Assembly: GCF_040436345.1 (NCBI RefSeq)
Contig: NC_133223.1
Location: 14,165,113 to 14,229,112, forward strand
DNA from: Pagrus major
Lineage: Eukaryota > Chordata > Actinopteri > Spariformes > Sparidae
Length of the DNA: 64,000 nt
Direction: 5' to 3'
This document shows positions 43,601 to 52,333 of the stretch, piece by piece. The notes below the pieces were generated by a model. That model searched no databases and was not told where the DNA came from. It saw nothing but the letters and a program-made list of their open reading frames with translations. How positions within the stretch are numbered: the stretch's first letter is position 1; each line of letters opens with the position of its first letter. The position numbers and the translations under genes were made by a program.

Positions 43601-46600
43601 AAAGAGTCTAAAAAAGCCCAGAGTCACATCCAAAGGCAAAGAGAATATTACCAACCAGTCAAATAAGATGACAAGACAAGCTCAAAAGGAACCCTCCCAT
43701 TTTAAATCACCAGGTGGTAAGAGCGACAAAAGTCCACAGTCTGTCTGGAAGACACTGACTGAAGCACAGCAGAGGCTGACTGAAGTGAAGGAAAATGCCA
43801 GGAGCAATAGAAATTTAAAAGAAACTAATTCAAACCAAGAGGATATTAGAGCCAGCACTTTGAAAAAAGACTTGATAAGGACACCAAAAAAGGAGAAAAA
43901 TAAATCACCAGCTTTAGACACAGCTTCTCCTGTCATCATGGTTAGTAAAGAAAATGAAATAACTAGCATGTCCGACCGAAAAGGTAGTTCAACATCCATA
44001 GAAAACACTGCACAGGAAGACACAGAAACCTCTGACGTCAAACCTCTTGAAGTGGAGACACAGCGAGTCAAATCGACTCCAACAAAAGATTTGGACAAGG
44101 TTAAATCAGCACCTGGGAAAGGTAAAAGTAAAGCACTGCATGCAAAATCACCACCTGTGAAGAGAGAAAGCACACCTGCGCTGGCTGATACTAAGAAATC
44201 CCCAAGTGTGAAATCTACACCTGTGAAAGTTAAAGGGAAACTGCAAAAGGTCAAAAATCAAAGTAAACGTGAAGAAAATACTAAAGGTAAAGAAGAGGTT
44301 GTTGAAAAGGAGTTTTCAGCTCAAAAACTGAAAGGTAGAACCGCAGATAAGCTGAAGACACCGGATGTTGACAGCTCTAAACTTACAGACAAAAACAAGT
44401 CAAAAGAAACTAAATTGAAGGCAAAGACGAAGCAAAGGGGACGAGAAGGAGAGGAAGTTAAAGGAGAAACTGATGGAGACTCTAAGGATAATACCAGGGC
44501 CAAGCCGGCGAGTCAGCACACTGAAGCTTCCAGCCCGCTGTTATCACAGCAGGATACACCTACTGAAGTGGTGTGTAACCCCATTTCCTCACAAAGCCCC
44601 CAGAGAAGAGAGGCAGTTTCCGTCAGTGGTGCCAAATCCCTGCAAGGCCCTGAACCTGCTGATAGGAATCTCCTTCTTTCTGACAGAAACAAAGAGGATA
44701 CTCAGGATACTCAGGATACTGAAGACAAACCCAGGTGGGGGGAAATTCTCAGTACCGCAGCCTCTCTTCTCCCTGCTGTTGGGATAGCTGGCGCATCTAT
44801 GGGAGTCCTTAGTGATGCAGTGACCAGCTTCAGGCTTGTCCAGTCTGACAGTGACACCGTTCCCTCAACACCCAGTAAAATGAAGCAATTCACAAAGCAG
44901 AGTGCAGTCATGCAACCTTCCTTTTCCTCAACACTGTCACATTTTTCTTCAACAGAAGCATCAAATCCACCAGAAGAAGGAAAAGATGTTGAGGCGAGTG
45001 TTGTGTCAGAGTCCAGAAACACACAAGAAGAAAGTAAAGAGAGCAGTCGTGATCAGTCCCAGGTGAAAAGTGACACGTCCGAACAGATCGGCAGTGAAGA
45101 CATTTCCCAAACAGAGGTGGAGAAAAGTGTCTCAGACACAGACGATGAGACAACCTACAAACCTTCAGCAGAGGATGACGAGGGAGACGAAACAGATCAT
45201 GGAGATGAAGAGGGAGAGAGTGGAAGCAATGTGGTAGGGGAAGAGGAAGAGGAGGAGGGAAGTGAAAGTAGTGATGATGTAGAAGAGAAAAAAGAGAGTG
45301 TTTCTGGAGAGGGTGAGGAAGAGCAAGAAAGTGCAGAGGAAGACGATGAGGAGGAAACAGGCTCCAGCAGCGAGAAGAGTGATGCTACAGAGGCTGAGAA
45401 GGAGGAAGAAGAAAGCAGTGAGGAAACAGGTGAAGGAGGAAGTGACTCTGAGGTAAGTGAAACTGCAGAGGAGGAGGATGGTGAAAGTGAAGAGTCTAGT
45501 GATGAAGAGAATAAAGAAGAAGAGGAAGAGAGTGAGGTGACTGAGGATGAAGAAGATGAATGTAGTGAAGAATCGGGGAGTGCCAGCAGCAAGAGCAAAG
45601 AGTCGGATGAGGAGGAGGAAGAGGAGGAAAGAGAGGGAAGTGACACAACAGAGTCTCAAGCTGAAGAAAAAGAAAATGAGGTTGACGAAGAGGAAGAAGA
45701 AGAAGAAGAAGAAGAAGGAACTGAGGAACAAAAAGATTCCACTGAAAGTGAGATTGAGGAGAAAGACTCAGAAGAAGATGAAGAATCAGATGAGACCAAG
45801 GGAGAGGAAGATGAGAAAGAGGATGAAGACAGTGAGGCTAATGTAGAGGAGGAAGAGCAAAGTGAAACAAGTGGTTTGGATGAGGGGGAAGCTGAAGACG
45901 AGACTGCAGAGGAGAAAGAAGAAGAAGAGGGTGAGGAAGAAGAAAGTGCAGAGGGTACAGAGGAGGAGGATGAGGATGAGGGAGGAGTTGGGGAAGAGAC
46001 TGCAGAAGAAGAAGAAGAAGGTGAGGAGGAGGGAGAAGAAAGTAAGGAGGTTACAGAGGAGGAGGAGGAGGAGGATGAGACTGCAGAGGAAGAAGAAGAA
46101 GGTGATGAGGAGGGAGAAGAAAGTAAGGAGGTTACAGAGGAGGAGGAGGAGGAGGATGAGACTGCAGAGGAAGAAGAAGAAGGTGATGAGGAGGGAGACG
46201 AGAGTAAGGAGGTTACAGAGGAGGAGGAGGAGGAGGAGGATGAGACTGCAGAGGAAGAAGGTGAGGAGGAGGGAGAAGAGAGTAAGGAGGTTACAGAGGA
46301 GGAGGAGGATGAGACTGCAGAGGAAGAAGAAGAAGGTTATGAGGAGGGAGAAGAGAGTAAGGAGGTTACAGAGGAGGAGGAGGATGAGACTGCAGAGGAA
46401 GAAGAAGAAGAAGGTGATGAGGAGGGAGAAGAGAGAAAGGAGGTTACAGAGGAGGAGGAGGAGGATGAGACTGCAGAGGAAGAAGAAGAAGGTGGCGAGG
46501 AGGAAGAGGAGAGTAAGGAGGTTACAGAGGAGGAGGAGGATGAGACTGCAGAGGAAGAAGGAGAAGGTGATGAGGAGGGAGAGGAGAGTAAGGAGGTCAC

Positions 46601-47690
46601 AGATGAGGAGAAGGAGGAGGAGGATGAGACTGCAGTGGAAGAAGGAGAAGGTGATGAGGAGGGAGAGGAGAGTAAGGAGGTTACGGAGGAGGAGGAGGAG
46701 GAGGATGAGACTGCAGAGGAAGAAGAAGGTGATGAGGAGGGAGAGGGGAGTAAGGAGGTTACAGAGGAGGAGGAGGAGGAGAATGAGACTGCAAAGGAAG
46801 AAGAAGAAGGGGATGAGGAGGGAGAAGAGATTAAGGAGGTTACAGAGGAGGAGGAGGAAGAGGAGGAGACTGCAGAGGAAGAAGAAGAAGGTGATGAGGA
46901 AGGAGCAGCGAGTAAGGAGGTTACAGAGGATGAGGAGGAGGAGGAGGATGAGTCTGCAGAGGAAGAAGAAGAAGGTGATGAGGAGGGAGAGGAGCGTAAG
47001 GAGGTTACAGAGGAGGAAGAAGCATCTTTAGATGAGGGGGAAGCTGAGGACGAGACTGAAGAGGAGGAAGAAAAACATGACGAGGAAGAGGATGAGCAAG
47101 GAGCTGAAGAAGAGGAGGAGGAGGAGGAGGAGGAGGTAGCAGAGGAAGAAGGAGAAGATGAAGAGGAGGAGAGTGAAGGTGAGAAGGAAGAAAAAATAAA
47201 TCGAAAAAAGAAAAGTATGGAGGCCAATAAAAAGGTGATGGTAAAGAGCAATGATGAGGAGGAGGAGGGGGATGAGGATGAAGAGGAAGAGGGAGATGAG
47301 GAAGAGGAGGGAGAAGAGGAGGAGAGTGAGGATAAAGGAAAGGCTGCAGATGTCAAAAATAGTGAGAAGGAAAAAGAGGAAAACGTGGAGGAGGAAGAAG
47401 AAGGAGATGAGGAGGAAGAGGAAGAAGAAGAAGAGGAAGAGGAAGAAGAAGAGGAGGAGGAGGAAGAAGAAGAGGAAGAGGAGGAAAAGGTCAAATCAAC
47501 AAAAACAAAAAAAATGGACGGACAGAAGCTGCCTGCTGAAGTTTCTTCCTCAGGTAGACAAGACAAACAACAGAAGCAGACTCCCAAACCAGCTCCGAGG
47601 ACGAAGCAGACGAAGCAGACGGAGAAGTAACCAGACGACCCTCTGCAGTTCTGGAATGATGTTCTACCTCAATATCTCGACCTGCAGTGA
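34272..47690 (+). CDS. rpgr: Retinitis pigmentosa GTPase regulator, ORF15-type, complete
   Basis: Ciliary transition-zone / photoreceptor connecting-cilium protein. Exons: 34272-34302, 35746-35871, 35984-36076, 36466-36528, 36612-36770, 36861-37010, 37101-37259, 37823-37978, 38194-38318, 38585-38788, 39571-40138, 40296-40387, 43431-47553, 47635-47690. The 6105-nt total is in frame (2034 residues). Residues ~10-370 form the RCC1 propeller, with repeated [55 protein letters not shown] and SCGGxHT motifs. A Ser/Pro-rich linker (exon 11) follows, then a Lys-rich segment and an acidic Glu domain (~1220-1997). The C-terminus is [18 protein letters not shown], equivalent to human KKFWNNVLPHYLELK. 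I see no exons for the prenylated non-ORF15 isoform. The 40387-43431 junction is the least certain because the intron could hide a small exon. Confidence 0.93.
35267..35398. mobile_element. Right-end fragment of the 'ACTATGTAGTTTT' family
   Basis: Matches the 3' part of the copy at 25749-26046, from 'gaacagcttgtttattcagt' to 'aactacatagtgccccttta'. Lies in RPGR intron 1, adjoining a stretch (34630-34900) with repeated 'ggttgtaaca' motifs. Confidence 0.6.
36093..36398. mobile_element. Dispersed fish repeat in RPGR intron 3
   Basis: Begins 'aagggctgcgactaatgacc', contains 'ccaacagtccaaaacccag' and ends 'taattgtgccacctctaat'. Non-coding. Diverged copies occur at about 1365-1585, 25270-25500, 52920-53110 and, as a 3' fragment, 57875-57960. 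Confidence 0.6.
37655..37775. mobile_element. Dispersed 'gtaaaagtacaat...gtccaccactg' repeat
   Basis: Ends 'ttactgtccaccactg'. Related fragments at 42560-42652 ('gtagtggagtagaagtataaag'), 28760-28850 and reversed at 26060-26175. A common fish short interspersed sequence; class unknown. Confidence 0.5.
39571..40138 (+). CDS. rpgr: RPGR linker exon, Ser/Pro-rich
   Basis: 568-nt exon following the RCC1 domain. Starts [20 protein letters not shown] and continues with many Ser-Pro dipeptides ([19 protein letters not shown]) and basic K/R residues. Disordered, rich in proline-directed phosphorylation sites. Not obviously conserved with human; assigned by phase, position and continuous ORF. Confidence 0.8.
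40611..40668 (+). repeat. (TG)n microsatellite in RPGR intron
   Basis: Nearly pure TG run, followed by an (AC)n run at 40865-40887 in the inverse orientation. Confidence 0.93.
42173..42440. mobile_element. Non-autonomous element, 'AAAGGTCCAGTGTGTGGGAT' family
   Basis: Left end AAAGGTCCAGTGTGTGGGAT, right end approximate inverse 'atcctacacactggtctttta'. 268 bp, no ORF, contains a T-run. Typical fish MITE architecture. Confidence 0.6.
43431..47553 (+). CDS. rpgr: RPGR ORF15-type giant exon, Glu-rich acidic domain
   Basis: 4123-nt exon starting [20 protein letters not shown], in frame from acceptor TTTATTATAG at 43421-43430. The first ~580 codons are Lys/Ser/Thr-rich with short SPxxK-type motifs ([20 protein letters not shown]). 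From ~45165 the sequence becomes almost pure Glu/Asp/Gly/Ser/Thr. A 13-fold repeat array lies at about 46040-47030. In mammals the ORF15 Glu-Gly domain is polyglutamylated by TTLL5; here the repeat core differs ([20 protein letters not shown]). Predicted donor CTCAG|GTAGAC at 47553. If unspliced the frame runs 25 further codons to TAA at 47628. Confidence 0.9.
46040..47030 (+). repeat. rpgr: Coding minisatellite, ~78-84 nt unit, 13 KEVT cores
   Basis: Each unit encodes a variant of [20 protein letters not shown] followed by DEEGEES. Unit starts (AAGGAGGTTACAGAGG-like) recur 13 times, the last partial. Units vary from 25 to 28 residues by gain or loss of GAG/GAA codons, always in frame. Substitutions such as TCACAGATGAG (KEVTDEE) mark individual units. 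Confidence 0.93.
47554..47634 (+). other. rpgr: Predicted 81-nt RPGR mini-intron
   Basis: GTAGAC...AACCAG between Glu-rich exon and terminal exon. Removing it deletes an in-frame TAA (47628-47630) and joins TCA G|AC GAC CCT to give [17 protein letters not shown]. Length is a multiple of three. The intron is inferred from conservation of the downstream peptide; no transcript evidence. Confidence 0.75.
47635..47690 (+). CDS. rpgr: RPGR terminal exon with conserved C-terminal motif
   Basis: Encodes [18 protein letters not shown] and a TGA stop at 47688-47690. The FWN-x-VLP-x-YL pattern is the hallmark of the ORF15 isoform C-terminus, which in mammals recruits TTLL5 and other partners. An ATTAAA hexamer at 47695-47700 is too close to be convincing as the polyA signal. 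Confidence 0.85.
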
Positions 47691-50600
47691 GCTTATTAAA
47701 TAGTTTGTAACTGAGAGGACAGACAACTTCAGATCCAACAGCAATCAGCTGCCAAAGTGTCATGCAGTGAGACCTGCTCACTGAGAGTCAGACTCAAGTG
47801 TCAAGCTAAAAGTTATTATCAACAAATTCCATTACAGTAAAAGACCAAAACCAACAGTGCATTACCCTGCCTCTCAATATATAATGACTTCCCCACCCTG
47901 CCTGTGACCCTCAGTCAGCCCCAAGTCCAGTTATTCCTTCTAAAGACATTCATTTTAAAACTGATATTTACCGTTCTTTTGATTCACTAATCAGCTGGGC
48001 ACTGTAGTTTTTGACAAACTTGACTCAAGCTATAGAGAAAATAGTGAATTTGTTTTCAGTTGTTGATTAAAACTCATTTGGTGCACTGGACAGTTTACAG
48101 CAGCAGATTGGTTCATGTGGGAATGACTCAAAATCATAGCTGTACAATAGAACTAGATACTGGATGCAAAGATGGCGCCTATTCAGTCCAGTAAGAATTG
48201 CTTTCCTGGCACATATACCAAAGAAAAAATGAAAAGATTTGAGCGTCAGGGTTTACTTCCTGGGTATGCAGCCTAATGAATATGTGCAGAAGTGTTTCTC
48301 ACACCCTAGATTTACATTGTGCTGATGTCAAATTTTTAAATAGCTTTTCTCGGCTAAAGGAAGGTTTTACAAATAACAAATCTCCATGGATCAAAACTGG
48401 ATAACAGAAAGAATCATAATCGACCATGTTCGCAGTTCAAGGTGTCCTGTCGACAGTTTTACAGACTTCTCTCTGTTAATGGTGCACTATGGGAAAAAAT
48501 GCTTTTTGGGCTGCAGTGGAAATGTTTCGCTCCAACACTGCGAGTAGCCACTGGGCAAAATTGTAAGCCAGGCTGAGTGGTGATGTCGTATCCAGGTCTA
48601 TAATAAATTCTTGCTCGAAATCAACTACAGTGCCCATATTCATAATTTATAGGAACCTGTCACTCAGTGCAACAGAGAGGCTCATTTATTTGTTTTTAGG
48701 TGAGCACTCCACAGATTTAACATCGTACTATATGATGGACTCATGATGGACGGTTTTAAAAAGAAAGGACCAAAATTGATGAAGCAGAACCAGAGATATC
48801 ATCTTTTTTATTCCACATGTACTTCTACCTTGTCAAAAGCCAGGATTGCCCACAATGCAATTCAGCACAGTCACAGTTTGTTCACCCTGCAGCTGTCTGG
48901 CAAAACATACATAAGTATCTGCCATACCACCAGACTACAGAGCAGCTTCATTTACAACCCTGTGTTGTAGAATGAAATAAATGAGCCTTGAACTCCACCT
49001 AGGCCAGAGGTGTGGGCGTGTAATGCTAACAGTGGCTAATGTAGCCTTGAGCTGTAAGCCTGAAGCAGAGATGAGGGTCTGGTAAACTCACTTCTTTCTA
49101 ACTCTACACCCCCACACTTTTTAAAATGTTTTTTATTTTTGAATTTGTTGTTTCCAGCTTTCACATGGTTCCCTCTGGAGCTACAAAACGCCTTCATACA
49201 ACTATGTTCACATATGCAGTAGTACTTCCCAAGACCTGTAAACAAACTTTAATGTGTGAATTCAGCACACTTGTCTTTTAATAGACATCAGTGGAGTGGT
49301 ATGGCTCAGAGGAAATGAACTACCGTATGTGATGTTTTGGCTGAACAGGCTTTACTTGTTAGTGGGGAAAATATGGTTGTTGGTTTTGGTCTTTTCATAA
49401 CATATTTATGACATTGTGTTTGTTTGATTTCTTCTTGATTTTCTTCTTCATGGGCTCATAAATATATAAATATTTGTATTGCCGAGGGGCTCCTTGTTTC
49501 TGCACACATACTGTTACATTTTTGGATGATATGACTATACACCTCGTGAGACCTTAAATGAACCATGGCAGTCAAATGTTCAGGTCCCTGCAGTAATTGC
49601 ATACTGTTTAAATACAATGTATGTTTGGGTAGGAGGGAGTCTTTGAGCTGGATCATAAACATTGATTATAAATGCTGAAACCTTAAATAATTCTCAGCGA
49701 GAACACCAGCTAAGTGTAAGTTTGTGTAAACAACAGTTAAAGAAAACAAAACCCAGAGATAATCCAAAATCATTGGCTGTGACACCACATCAAAGTATCC
49801 TCCAATCCCCCAGAGCCAGGTGAGAAAGATGGAGTCAGTTAACCCTTTCTTAACCCGACTTGCGAGAAACACATCAGATGGAGCAGTCGTAACGCTCGGC
49901 TGAACCCACATGTAATTACAGCTCAGGAGATCGTCTCGCAGTCGCTTCGCTGCACGCCTCCCTTTTCTGCTTCCTGTCAAGATAAAGAACACTTCAGCAC
50001 CTTCGTGTGTGGACTCGCCCCCTCACACAGGGTCTACCGCCAGACCTCAGGCTTGTGGAGAGGAAAATTAAATAGTGATTAGGCTTTCAACAGCTCTGTT
50101 CTCTCGCCGCGGCTCTCCTGCTGTGTGTGTTTGTGTGTAATGTGTCAAGATCTTATGAAGCAGAATAATAATAAGCTATAGAAGACAGCTATGCAAATGT
50201 CAAGCCATAACTCTCGCTGCACCATAACAGACCAATAAATGGAAACAATTAATAACAATATGGGTGCTATCGAGCATTTCATTAGAATGGGGTTGCAACT
50301 TGACTTCATGTTCTTATTGTTAGGAAAATGTGAAACTGGGAGTAAACTTTTAACCCAAACTGAAAAATCTTTGCACTGTGTTATTAATGCTTTTTATTGA
50401 TGATGGTGTGTGTGTGAGAGTATATGTGTGTGTGTGTGTGAGAGAGAGAGAAACAGAAAGATATTGAACAGTTTCTTGGATACACAGTTATTAAAGAACA
50501 CAGTTCCAGCGATGAGCTGGTAGGTGCAGAGTGGTACTGTACTGTTTAGTGCTGGATGTACAATGTGTTGTGGTTTCAATTGTTCATAATGACCAGAACA

Positions 50601-52333
50601 ATTATTTCATGCCAAATCACATTTTTGTGAGACTGGATAATGTGTTTGATTTGATCCGGATTATGAGAGATTAAACAACAAAATGCAGATTGTTAAGGTC
50701 TTTTGTGTTTACGTGATACGACATGTCCCCATAGAAAATAGGCCTTTTTGTAACTAATACGATTATATAATTCGCATTCATTGCAATAATTGCTGTTCAG
50801 CCAGTGCCTTGTCAAAATGTCTGCTCCGAAAAAGAGCTTTGAATCTGATTCAGCCGAGAACAGCAAAGAAACAAAAGTGCTCTGAGAAGCTGTTAAGATT
50901 CAGGTCAACAAAATGCATTCACTTTTCTTTTTTTTAAAGAAATGAAATGATGCTCATCAAGCAGAAACAAATGAGAGACGTGCACGAAAAGGAACAGTTT
51001 ATATCTGTGATATCTTAGTAACATAAACTTGGGTCGCTTGCTACTATGATTTTCAATGCAATCAATGTACACGTCACATTCGTCGAGTGTATTTTACAGT
51101 TAAGCCCCCTAGTGGCGAAAAATGTATCAATGCTACTTCAAGGTTAAAGGTGCACTATGTAGTTTCGGGGAAGATTTTTTTTTTTTATCGGTAGAGAAAG
51201 ATCTTCATTGACTGAATTTTTATGCCTAAACAAACTAAATAAACAAACTATCTTTGTTTTCAAAACAAACTGATCTTAAAGGACAACACAATTTCATACT
51301 GTCTTACTTTGTTTATATTTTGCGGACCCTGCCACCAGAAAACATTACTAAATCCATCCGATGCAATTATTCATTTCCTGACCCCTTCGATTTATCTTGC
51401 AGCTAGAGCGCGACCTATCAGTTGGCTGATATTGGCCTATCGCAGATGTAACGGGTATATATAGCCCTTTATGCACTGATATGAAAAGTCCTGTTTTTAG
51501 CGACAATCATACGCTTTGGATAAATTTGAGTTATTCAATTCCCAGTACCTTACGTCTCAGTGCACTAGTGTCGCATTTTTATATTTTTTATTTTTAAGTA
51601 TCCTGCCTCTGTTGCACAGATTTCACGTGATATCATTGCAAATAGCTTCCTTATTGCTTCTTATATCGGTAACAGCATCAGCCCCCCCAACATAGAGTAT
51701 TGGTCAGGCCCTTTCTGCGACCCTTTTATCAGAGGAGAAAGGTCTAAACAAAGTGATCTTAAAGGACAACATAGTTTCATACTTTGTTCATATTTGGCGG
51801 ACCCTGCCACCTTTCTAGCTTCAAGCAGTGTTCTGGGGACCTTATTTTCCTCTGAGAACAATTTGTTTATTCATAAATATTTCTGAGTTTGTATTATTGC
51901 TTCATTAGTTTGTTAGTTTGAATTTCTTCTCCAAAACTACATAGTGCTCCTTTAACATTGCACAGCATTTTACAAGCACTTCACTCTGGATTGTACAGAT
52001 TGGCTATTAATGAAAAGTACCCCAGTTTTGTAGGTTGCTTATGTAACTGAGTAAATGCATGTCAGAGACTTTTCTGAGGGGGTTTGGGTTGATTTTTATT
52101 GCTTCACTCTGTCGCAGTGATAATTGAGTCCATGTCATGTTGACCCACAGGGGTTGGCACAGCCTCCTCTTTCTATCTGCCTCGCCTCACGCCGCTCGGT
52201 GGCCTGACTGTATTAGGAGAATCCTCCCTTGTTTCTGGAGCAAGAGGCGGGCCTTTGGAGAGCAGGAATGCGCTGGAAGTTTTCCTGCGAGCTCCCCTTC
52301 ACATGTTGAAGAGCGTCCGTCCCGCGCCTCGAC
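47691..52333. other. RPGR-SRPX intergenic region
   Basis: No gene recognised. 48775-48875 is a dispersed repeat shared with 16265-16370. 49750-50280 is a non-repetitive stretch with ATGCAAAT and other possible regulatory words. A TG run occurs near 50403-50440. 51144-51957 is a composite inverted-repeat element. GC content rises near 52150-52380, consistent with the SRPX promoter. Confidence 0.5.
51144..51957. mobile_element. Composite copy of the 'ACTATGTAGTTTT' family with internal duplication
   Basis: Outer ends 'ttaaaggtgcactatgtag' and 'ctacatagtgctcctttaac' are inverted. The internal block 'aaaggacaacac...gcggaccctgcca' appears twice (51278-51334 and 51757-51810). Between them is unrelated repeat-like sequence ('ggctgatattggcctatcgc' at about 51425). 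Suggests a nested insertion or recombination of two copies. Confidence 0.6.

Noticed and set aside
45165-47587. Long Ser-rich antisense ORFs and the Arg/Lys frame as separate genes
   Set aside because: They are compositional shadows of the GAG/GAA-rich RPGR coding strand.
49666-49992. 108-codon reverse-strand ORF with a basic start (RKGRRAAKRLRDDLL) vaguely like a ligand-gated channel N-terminus
   Set aside because: Only a short loose resemblance, no Cys-loop or neighbouring exons, no coding-like continuation. Kept only as part of a possible non-coding island.
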